9,240 nucleotides of DNA from CAZFCK01 sp964517355 (GTDB lineage Bacteria > Desulfobacterota > Desulfovibrionia > Desulfovibrionales > Desulfovibrionaceae): contig CAZFCK010000197.1 in NCBI GenBank assembly GCA_964517355.1, positions 1-9,240 of the forward strand. Reading direction: 5' to 3'. Within the stretch, counting starts at the first letter, position 1; each line of letters opens with the position of its first letter. The translations under genes were made by a program, and so were the position numbers. The notes below the pieces were generated by a model. That model was given only the letters and a program-made list of their open reading frames with translations, was not told where the DNA came from and did not search any database. Shown piece by piece: positions 1 to 6,083 of this stretch.

Positions 1-54
1 AACAATTGGAAATTGTTTCAGGGGAGAGTCTTGTTTCAAGGCGAAAATGCGCTA
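1..54 (-). repeat. Dispersed intergenic repeat, copy 1 (partial, cut by window edge)
   Basis: The reverse complement of this stretch matches the first 54 bases of copies at 5553-5619 and 9174-9240. It has two mismatches to the 9174 copy and no gaps. It contains the perfect inverted repeat AACAATT-gga/tcc-AATTGTT and the smaller arm pair GTCTTG...CAAGGC. The outer end of the element lies before base 1, so its true length cannot be judged here. The orientation is opposite to the other two copies. Short open frames that cross it are not genes. Confidence 0.9.
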
Positions 55-123
55 GTGTTCTCAAGCCGCACGCGAGAGGTCAACCAATTGCCTTTGCTGC
101 GTGCTCCAGGCTTGAAAAATACT

Positions 124-162
124 ACCGCCATTCCGGTGCTGCGCCGGAATGGCGGTTTTTTT
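124..162 (+). terminator. Rho-independent terminator
   Basis: A perfect 13-bp stem (124-136 pairing with 144-156, ACCGCCATTCCGG against its complement) encloses a 7-base loop. It is followed directly by seven T residues on the plus strand. This is a textbook intrinsic terminator. No gene in the window ends before it, so it most likely terminates a plus-strand gene upstream of base 1. The minus strand has only a displaced T run (from gaaaaatact), so termination there would be weaker. It insulates the kinase operon from upstream transcription. Confidence 0.9.
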
Positions 163-191
163 ATGGCGCGACCGGCAGGGAGCGCCCACGT

Positions 192-225
192 GGGGGAAAG
201 TTCCTGACACGGGAGCATTTCCCCC
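192..225. repeat. 8-bp inverted repeat in the kinase leader
   Basis: GGGGGAAA at 192-199 is perfectly complementary to TTTCCCCC at 218-225, with an 18-base loop. A T-rich stretch (TTTTTATTTT) begins eight bases after the right arm. It may be a second, weaker terminator, a protein-binding site, or chance. It lies upstream of the candidate -10 of the kinase operon, so it is probably not in that mRNA. Confidence 0.4.
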
Positions 226-258
226 TTCAGCAGTTTTTATTTTGATCCGGCGTGAAGA

Positions 259-264
259 TATGAT
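259..264 (+). promoter_or_regulatory. Candidate -10 element for the kinase operon
   Basis: TATGAT matches five of six bases of the sigma-70 -10 consensus and sits about 60 bases before the kinase start codon. No good -35 is found at 16-18 bases upstream (only T-rich sequence), so the promoter may need an activator or be placed wrongly. Nothing resembling a sigma-54 -24/-12 pair was seen. Confidence 0.25.
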
Positions 265-324
265 ATGAAAATAGTTCACGGACTTTATGGGGATGTATGT
301 GTAATTTAAGGGAGGCTGTATAGT

Positions 325-3300
325 ATGCAGCGTAACGCCATTCGTCTCTTGCTTCTCTTTTTGGCCATCCTCTTGTTGCCGCATTCTGCGTGGACCGCAA
401 TACGTCTGACACCTGAAGAGCAAGCCTGGCTCAAGGAAAATAAGGATCGCCTTGTTCTTTGGTACGACAGGAAGTTTCCGCCCCTGGAATTTCAGGCCCA
501 GGATGGGAGCTATAAGGGGCTGGCCGCGGATGTGCTGGCGCTTGTGGAAGAGAGACTGGGCGTTACCTTCAAGAAAACACCGGCGCCGAGCTGGCCGGGC
601 CTCCTGAACGCCTTGAAGGAGGGAACGTCGGCCATAGCCGTGACCATCGTGCGCACTCCCGAACGTGAAGAATACGCATTTTTCACGCCTTCCTACATCA
701 CCATTCCCGTGGTTGTGATGACCACAAAGACCAGACCGTCAGCCGAGGGGCTTGAAAGTTTCAAAGGGCAGCGGGTGGCCGTTGTGAACCAATATGCTGT
801 TGAAAAATATCTGCGCGATAATTACGGGAAGATGCTGAAAATCGTCCCAGTCCCCAATATCCAGGAAGGCTTGCGCGACGCCTCCTTCGGCGTGGTGGAC
901 GCGGTTGTGGAAAACCTGGCGGTGGCTGCGTATTACATTGAAAAGGAGAAACTGACCAATCTCCGTGTGGCCGGCAATACGGGGCTGGAGTACGATCTGC
1001 GTTTCGCGGTCAGCCGCAAGTATCCTTTGTTGTTCAGCGCGCTGGAAAAGGCTTTCGCCGACCTGCCCCAACAGGAATTGGAGCAGATTCGCGAGAAATG
1101 GATACCTCTGGCCTATTCCGGTTATCTGTCGCCGGAAGAACTCAAACTTTTGAAATGGGTTGTGGGGTTCGGTTTGGCGCTGGTCGCCTGTCTGGGGTTT
1201 TTCGCATTTTTGCTGAAGAAAAGACTCAAGGGGAAGGAGAGAAGCCTCAAGGCCGCGGAACAGGCATTGCTCGACAAGAACGAACGTCTGGATCTGGCCA
1301 TGAAAGCCGCCAATGCGGCTTTATGGGATTTTTATCCGCAAATCGGCCATGTTGAGTACAGCGCCGAATGCCATATCATGCTGGGCTACGCCCCAAAGGA
1401 GGTGCCTGAGCGCTACGACGAATGGATCACGTTGATGCACCCGGCGGATAAGGATCATTACGACGAGATGTTGCAGGGGTATGTCGATGGGGGCGGCATA
1501 GGCATCTGGGAAGCTGAATTCCGCATGCGCATGAAAACGGGGCAATGGAAATGGGTCTTGGAAAAAGGGCAGGTGGTGGAGTGGGACGCTCAGGGAAAGC
1601 CGGTGCGCATGATCGGCATGAATGTGGATATCCATAAAATAAAACAGGTGCAGGAGGCATTGCAGAAATCGGAGGCCATGTCGCAGGCCATTTTCGATCA
1701 GGCTTTCAATTTCTTCGGCCTGCTCGACCTGGAAGGGCGTATCGTGCGCATCAACCAGACATCGCTGGATAAACTCGGAGGCAACGCCGAATCCTTGCAA
1801 GGACGATTCTTTTGGGAGGCTCCGTGGTGGCAGGACCAGGGGCAGATCAAAGATATCTGCGCGCAAGCCGTCGCAGTGGCAAGGCAAGGGGGCATTTACC
1901 GCAGGGAGTTGTGGCACAGTGACGCGGAAGGCGGCCACGGGCTGCTGGACCTGACAGTGTCGCCCTTCCGCAACGAGGAAGGCGTTGTGGTGTATCTCAT
2001 CCCCGAGGGCAGGGATATCACGGAAATACGGGCGGCGGAAAAGGCGGTGAAGGAGAGTGAGCAACGCTTTAAAACCATTTTCGACAACGCGCCCTACGCC
2101 ATTGTCATTGTCCAGCGCGACAACGGCATGTTTCTCGGAGGCAACAAGGCCTTGCTCGACAGCGTGGGCCGGACAAAGGAGGAAATCGCGGCGCACGGTT
2201 TCGAGCATATCATCGGCATTTCCGCGGAGGCCGCGGTCAAGTTGAGAAAGGACATCCCCGCAGGAGGCATACACAATCAGGAAACCAAGGTGCGTACTCC
2301 GGACGCCAGGACCAAGTATCTCCTCTATTCCGCCGTGCCCATCGTTTACAGCGGCGTGGCGGCCATACTGTATATCGTGGCGGATATCACGGCGAAAAAA
2401 AATGCTGAAATGGCCCTGCATACGAGTGAAAAAAAATATCGAGATATCTTCAACAACGCCCCCATAGGCATCTTCCGTTCGGCGGTGGCGGGCTTTTTTG
2501 TGGAAGTGAATCCCACCCTGGCCAAGATGTTCCGCTACGACAATCCGGAAGAGATGTACCGAACGGTGAAGAACCTGGCCCTGGATATTTACCCGAAGCC
2601 AGGAGTCCGGGAAAAATTTTTGGACGCGCTACGTGAATCACCAGAGGGCGTGAGTATGGAAATAGAGTTTCGGCGCAAGGACAACACGCCGTTGTACGCC
2701 ATTATCCATGCCTCGTTGCAAAAAGACGAGTTGGGGAGGCCGCTGTACATAGATGGCACGATAGAAGATATCACTGCGCGCAAGAAATCGCAGGAAGCGC
2801 TCAAGGCCTCCGAGGAAAAATTCTCCCGCCTTTTTCACCTCTCGCCGGACGCCATCGCCTTGCTGCATCGGGGGGGCGGTAACGTCCTTGACGTGAACAA
2901 GGCCTTTAGCGAGCTTTTCAAAGTCACCAAGCGGGAGCTTGCGGATGTTGATCTGTTGCAACTGGGTCTGATACGCGACAAGTCCCGTTATGAGACGTTG
3001 TTCACAAAAGTGCATAAGAATGGTTCGGTGACCAATTATGAGGTGGATACTTACAACAGCGACGGAAAGCAGATTGTCTGCTCGCTTTCGTGCCAGCTGT
3101 TGGAGCTGGTGGGAGAACCCTGTATCCTGGCGGTGTTTCGAGATATTACCGAAAACAAAAGAATACAGCAGATCATGGTGCAAACGGAAAAGATGTTGTC
3201 CGTCGGCGGCATTGCCGCCGGCGTCGCCCATGAAATCAACAACCCGCTGGGCATCGTGCTCCAGGCGGCGCAAAACCTTGCGCAACGGTGCCGCCCTGAT

Positions 3301-3981
3301 TTTCCGAAAAACCGGGAGGTGGCCGCCTCCATCGGCTTGGATCTGTATCTGATGGCGCAATACATGCAAAAAAGGAAACTGGACGTCTTTATACAGGATA
3401 TCCGCAATGCCGCGCAGAGGGCGTCCGGGATCATCCGCAATATGCTCAATTTCAGCCGCAGGAGCGAATCCCGCCGCAACGTGTGCGATCTCAAGACGAT
3501 AATCTCAGGGGCCGTCAAACTGGCCAATAGTGATTTCGATTTAAAGAAACACTATGATTTCAAGAAAATAAAGGTTGAGGTCGCCATTGACGGTGACGTG
3601 CCCCAAATATATTGCACTGAAACGGAAATAGAACAGGTCGTGTTGAACCTGCTGCGCAACGCGGCCCAGGCCATGGCGGAAATGAAGCCCCCCTTGGAGA
3701 ACCCCCGCATCGACATTCGGGTCACCGGACGCGAAGGCTGGGTGCGCATAGATGTCGCGGATAACGGACCGGGCGTGCCGGACGAAATACAAACGCAGGT
3801 CCTGGAGCCCTTTTTCACGACAAAAGAGCCGGGTGTGGGCACGGGGCTCGGCTTGTCGGTATCCTATTTCATCGTCACCACCGGCCATAGCGGAAGATTC
3901 ATGGTCGGATCAAATCCCGGCGGGGGCGCGCGCTTCACTTTCGAATTGCCGACTGAAGAAGAGCGGGAGGCTAAGCAATGA
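325..3981 (+). CDS. Membrane sensor histidine kinase with solute-binding-like sensor and five PAS domains
   Basis: This is a hybrid-free sensor kinase of 1218 residues. Residues 1-25 form a signal peptide. Residues 30-265 resemble a family-3 periplasmic solute-binding domain (SBP_bac_3, as in the BvgS/EvgS sensors, but only one copy). A membrane helix spans about 276-296. Five PAS domains follow at about 322-440, 453-570, 578-693, 701-820 and 829-945; four have the typical end motif DIT (564, 688, 815, 940), while the first ends in DIHKIK. The kinase core has the H-box AHEINNPLG with phospho-acceptor His969, the N-box NLLRNAAQAM (Asn1112), the G1 box DNGPG from Asp1146 and the G2 box GTGLGL at 1172-1177. 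Start: AAGGGAGG at 308-315 lies nine bases before the ATG. The stop overlaps the next gene as ATGA, so translation is coupled. A periplasmic small-molecule ligand is inferred; its identity cannot be read from sequence. The spacing between H-box and second DHp helix is longer than usual. Confidence 0.95.
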   Translation: MQRNAIRLLLLFLAILLLPHSAWTAIRLTPEEQAWLKENKDRLVLWYDRKFPPLEFQAQDGSYKGLAADVLALVEERLGVTFKKTPAPSWPGLLNALKEGTSAIAVTIVRTPEREEYAFFTPSYITIPVVVMTTKTRPSAEGLESFKGQRVAVVNQYAVEKYLRDNYGKMLKIVPVPNIQEGLRDASFGVVDAVVENLAVAAYYIEKEKLTNLRVAGNTGLEYDLRFAVSRKYPLLFSALEKAFADLPQQELEQIREKWIPLAYSGYLSPEELKLLKWVVGFGLALVACLGFFAFLLKKRLKGKERSLKAAEQALLDKNERLDLAMKAANAALWDFYPQIGHVEYSAECHIMLGYAPKEVPERYDEWITLMHPADKDHYDEMLQGYVDGGGIGIWEAEFRMRMKTGQWKWVLEKGQVVEWDAQGKPVRMIGMNVDIHKIKQVQEALQKSEAMSQAIFDQAFNFFGLLDLEGRIVRINQTSLDKLGGNAESLQGRFFWEAPWWQDQGQIKDICAQAVAVARQGGIYRRELWHSDAEGGHGLLDLTVSPFRNEEGVVVYLIPEGRDITEIRAAEKAVKESEQRFKTIFDNAPYAIVIVQRDNGMFLGGNKALLDSVGRTKEEIAAHGFEHIIGISAEAAVKLRKDIPAGGIHNQETKVRTPDARTKYLLYSAVPIVYSGVAAILYIVADITAKKNAEMALHTSEKKYRDIFNNAPIGIFRSAVAGFFVEVNPTLAKMFRYDNPEEMYRTVKNLALDIYPKPGVREKFLDALRESPEGVSMEIEFRRKDNTPLYAIIHASLQKDELGRPLYIDGTIEDITARKKSQEALKASEEKFSRLFHLSPDAIALLHRGGGNVLDVNKAFSELFKVTKRELADVDLLQLGLIRDKSRYETLFTKVHKNGSVTNYEVDTYNSDGKQIVCSLSCQLLELVGEPCILAVFRDITENKRIQQIMVQTEKMLSVGGIAAGVAHEINNPLGIVLQAAQNLAQRCRPDFPKNREVAASIGLDLYLMAQYMQKRKLDVFIQDIRNAAQRASGIIRNMLNFSRRSESRRNVCDLKTIISGAVKLANSDFDLKKHYDFKKIKVEVAIDGDVPQIYCTETEIEQVVLNLLRNAAQAMAEMKPPLENPRIDIRVTGREGWVRIDVADNGPGVPDEIQTQVLEPFFTTKEPGVGTGLGLSVSYFIVTTGHSGRFMVGSNPGGGARFTFELPTEEEREAKQ

Positions 3982-4367
3982 CCACCCCGATCATAAAAAT
4001 CGTCATCGTGGACGATGAGGTTGACATCTGCAATCATTTTCTGGCGTTTCTGGAAGATTATCCGGAAATTCAAGCTACCGTGTTTTATGCGGGAGAGAAG
4101 GCGCTTCAGGCTTTGCCCGCCTTGCAACCGGATTGCTGCATTGTTGATATGCGTTTGCCTGGAATGAGCGGCGCCGAGTTCATCGTCAAGGCGAAAACGA
4201 TAGTCCCGCATTGCCGCTTTTTGATCAATACCGGCTCAATCGACATGAATCTGTCGGATGAGCTGCGGCGGACGGGACTTGATGAAGGCGATCTTTTTTA
4301 CAAGCCCATTGATATGGAAATGGTTGTGCAGCGCATTTTCAACCTCCTGAAAAAGGATGGAGCATAA
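3978..4367 (+). CDS. Single-domain response regulator (receiver only)
   Basis: This 129-residue protein is a CheY-like receiver domain and nothing else. The acidic pocket is Asp12-Asp13 (VDDE), the phospho-acceptor is Asp57 (VDMRLPGMSG), the switch threonine is Thr85 (NTGS) and the conserved lysine is Lys109 followed by Pro110. All catalytic residues are therefore present and it should be phosphorylatable. It has no output domain, so it would act by protein contact, as a phosphate relay, or as a phosphate sink for the kinase encoded just upstream. Its ATG overlaps the kinase stop codon (ATGA), and its own end overlaps or abuts the next gene. This places it in one operon with both. Confidence 0.93.
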   Translation: MTTPIIKIVIVDDEVDICNHFLAFLEDYPEIQATVFYAGEKALQALPALQPDCCIVDMRLPGMSGAEFIVKAKTIVPHCRFLINTGSIDMNLSDELRRTGLDEGDLFYKPIDMEMVVQRIFNLLKKDGA

Positions 4368-5463
4368 GGTGGCCATACTGATCATAGATGACGAACCTTC
4401 ACTGCGCCGCTCCATGGGCGCGTTTCTCGAAGACCTCGATTTCGAAACCCTCGAGGCCGAGAACGGCATGCAGGGAGTGGAGTTGTTGCAATCCAACGTA
4501 GGCACGGTTGAAGCCATGTTCGTGGATTTGAACATGCCCGTTATGGACGGCTATTCATTTATCCAGGAAGCCGTGAACATTGCTCCCGATACGCCTATCG
4601 TGGTCCTTTCCGGCGTGGGCGTGGTTGAGGACGCCATCAAGGCCGTTCGCCTGGGCGCGTGGGATTTCTTGTCGAAACCCATACACAATATGGAAATACT
4701 GGAACACACCCTTAACAAGGTCCTTGAGCGTTCCGAACTGCTCCGGGAGAATCGAAGATACCAGGATCATTTGGAAACACTTGTGCGGCAGCGCACCGAA
4801 CAGCTGGTGCAGGCCAGGCGGCAGATCATGCAGCGGTTGAGCCGTGCCGCGGAATATAAGGATAACGAAACCGGCCACCATGTCATCCGCGTGGGTGAAA
4901 TGAGCGCGTTGCTTGGTAAAGCCCTGGGTTTGCCGGAGGAGCGGTGCGAATTGTTGCGCGAATGTGCGCCCCTGCATGATATCGGTAAAATCGGCATACC
5001 GGACGCCATCTTGCTCAAACCAGGAAAGCTCGACGCGGCGGAGTGGGAAATAATGCGCAACCATTGTGTCTACGGATGTGAAATTCTCGGGCCGTTGTCC
5101 TGGAGGGCGGGCGAAAGGACTTCCTGGTGTGCTTTGGATAACGTGACCCAGGAAGACGACAACGAGTATCTGCGCCACGCACGCAGCATTGCATTGTTTC
5201 ACCATGAGCAATGGAGCGGCGGCGGCTACCCTGAAGGACTCAAGGGGGAGCAGATTCCCATTGAGGCGCGGATTGTTTCCGTTGTGGATGTCTTCGACGC
5301 ATTGCGTAGCGAACGCCCCTATAAAAAGGCGTATCCCTTGGAAGAATGTTTTCAAATCATAGCCGAAGGTTCGGGGAAAGCCTTTGATCCCGCCGTGGTG
5401 AAGGTTTTTTTGGAAAACAGGGTTCAGGTCGCCTCCATTTATGAAGAATGGTCGGATGCCTGA
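4357..5463 (+). CDS. Response regulator with HD-GYP c-di-GMP phosphodiesterase domain
   Basis: A 368-residue RpfG-class protein. The receiver (about 5-120) has IIDDE with Asp11-Asp12, phospho-acceptor Asp57 (VDLNMPVMDG) and a conserved KP pair. A coiled-coil-like linker (about 121-165) leads to an HD-GYP domain (about 165-360). Visible metal or catalytic residues are Glu171 and His175 (NETGHH), His207-Asp208 (HDIGK), His236, His282-His283-Glu284 and Asp311 (VDVFDAL). The GYP signature is GGGYPEGLKG near 288-297. The set is complete, so it should hydrolyse c-di-GMP, with activity set by phosphorylation from the upstream kinase (inferred from operon context). The ATG at 4357 overlaps the preceding gene by 11 bases. 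An in-frame GTG at 4369 directly after that gene's stop has a better spaced GGAG and may be the true start. Between His236 and the HHE motif there are about 17 residues more than in typical RpfG-type proteins. Confidence 0.94.
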   Translation: MEHKVAILIIDDEPSLRRSMGAFLEDLDFETLEAENGMQGVELLQSNVGTVEAMFVDLNMPVMDGYSFIQEAVNIAPDTPIVVLSGVGVVEDAIKAVRLGAWDFLSKPIHNMEILEHTLNKVLERSELLRENRRYQDHLETLVRQRTEQLVQARRQIMQRLSRAAEYKDNETGHHVIRVGEMSALLGKALGLPEERCELLRECAPLHDIGKIGIPDAILLKPGKLDAAEWEIMRNHCVYGCEILGPLSWRAGERTSWCALDNVTQEDDNEYLRHARSIALFHHEQWSGGGYPEGLKGEQIPIEARIVSVVDVFDALRSERPYKKAYPLEECFQIIAEGSGKAFDPAVVKVFLENRVQVASIYEEWSDA

Positions 5464-5552
5464 TGTCGCGCCGACTCTGCGAAAAAGTCCGTGAAGCGTC
5501 GGCAATCGCTTGATCTTTCCCTTGGAGTGCAGCATACACGGCGCACCGGCAA
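5464..5552. other. Gap after the signalling operon
   Basis: No gene seen. A weak pairing GCCGAC...GTCGGC with a long loop follows the stop codon but has no T run, so it is not a convincing terminator. The operon's transcription end is not identified. Confidence 0.4.
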
Positions 5553-5619
5553 TAGCGCATTTTCGCCTTGAAACAAGGCTCTCCACTGAAACAATTTCCA
5601 ATTGTTCCAGGGAAATGCA
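5553..5619 (+). repeat. Dispersed intergenic repeat, copy 2
   Basis: These 67 bases align without gaps to 9174-9240, with two substitutions, and inversely to 1-54. Internal structure: GCCTTG-aaa-CAAGGC (six perfect base pairs in this copy only), then a long imperfect stem around AACAATT-tcc-AATTGTT that extends outwards through CCTG/CAGG. It has no coding potential of its own. It resembles REP/MITE-like intergenic palindromic elements, but no known family is recognised. The boundaries given are those shared with the third copy. Confidence 0.92.
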
Positions 5620-5621
5620 TA

Positions 5622-5656
5622 AGAGCATCTAGTGCTTTTCAAGCGTGAGATGCTCT
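5622..5656 (+). repeat. 35-nt hairpin next to repeat copy 2
   Basis: AGAGCATCT at 5622-5630 pairs perfectly with AGATGCTCT at 5648-5656. After one A/G mismatch the stem continues as GTGCTT/AAGCGT (5632-5637 with 5641-5646, two pairs being G-T wobbles) around the loop TTC. No T run follows, so it is unlikely to be a simple terminator. It could be part of a longer version of the repeat or a separate element. Whether it accompanies the 9174 copy cannot be seen because the window ends there. Confidence 0.75.
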
Positions 5657-6083
5657 AGTACCGTCCATAGCACGGACGTGGTGCGTACCGCGAAACTGAC
5701 GGGCGTGTACTTGGCTGTGCGCGCGTTTTCGTCTCGACTGGGGAGCGTTCCAGGAAAGAGGAAGGCATTGATTCAGGCCGTGGCTGCGGTTCCGTTTACC
5801 GCGCCGCACCTGCCGGGTGGGGCTGGTTGCGCCGGGATCAGCCGGGGGGCGCGTGATCGTGCGGTTAACGGCTATTAGCTGCAACAAGGGTTTTTTCCCT
5901 CGCGCATCATATAATTTCGAATTACGCCCCATTGGTGACCCGCTCCGGATTTACTATGGAAGGTGGACGCGGCAGCTGTCTGCGCGTTGTCGCCGTTCCG
6001 TGGAGCTGGGGCCCACGGATTACGCTTAGGTCCCATTGGGAAAACGGTTACTCCGACCTCAACCGCAAGATTACGCCATTCTT
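5657..6083 (+). other. Long leader region before the cyclase, no convincing gene
   Basis: About 430 bases. Short open frames exist on both strands (for example 5645-5878 plus, 5639-5932 minus), but they lack ribosome binding sites and recognisable domains. The stretch 5790-5870 is very GC-rich and can form nested stems: GTTTACC 5794-5800 with GGTTAAC 5863-5869 (one mismatch), GCGCC 5801-5805 with GGCGC 5848-5852, and GGCTG 5821-5825 with CAGCC 5839-5843. GTAC-CGTCC...GGACG forms another small hairpin at about 5657-5680. ATTACGC occurs three times (5921, 6019, 6070). I found no match by eye to the conserved core of the GEMM c-di-GMP riboswitch. Confidence 0.5.
5910..5915 (+). promoter_or_regulatory. 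Candidate -10 element for the cyclase gene
   Basis: This is a perfect TATAAT in a short AT-rich island (catcatataatttcg) within GC-rich surroundings. No clear -35 lies 16-18 bases upstream; that position is occupied by AAGGG and the T run at 5891-5896. If used, it gives an mRNA leader of about 160 bases before the ATG at 6084, which contains the three ATTACGC repeats except part of the first. Confidence 0.35.

Noticed and set aside
6..245. Short plus-strand frames covering the first repeat and terminator
   Set aside because: They are translations of the repeat and of the terminator stem; similar peptides appear antisense at the other repeat copies purely because the DNA is repeated.
1321..2421. 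366-codon open frame on the minus strand
   Set aside because: It lies wholly inside the kinase gene opposite continuous PAS-coding sequence, has a low-complexity His/Arg/Leu-rich product and no domain. It is a shadow of a GC-rich gene.
4555..5628. 357-codon open frame on the minus strand
   Set aside because: Opposite the HD-GYP gene, which has a full set of motifs; its start lies within the repeat. It has no recognisable product.
5639..5932. Open frames on both strands in the leader (minus 5639-5932, plus 5645-5878 and 5817-6029)
   Set aside because: No ribosome binding sites, Arg/Ala/Pro-rich products typical of chance frames in GC-rich DNA, and no recognisable family. Kept only as part of the unexplained leader.
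5657..6083. A GEMM-type c-di-GMP riboswitch ahead of the cyclase
   Set aside because: This would make sense for the gene, but the conserved AGGGCAAACC and GACGCAAAGCC core segments were not found by eye.
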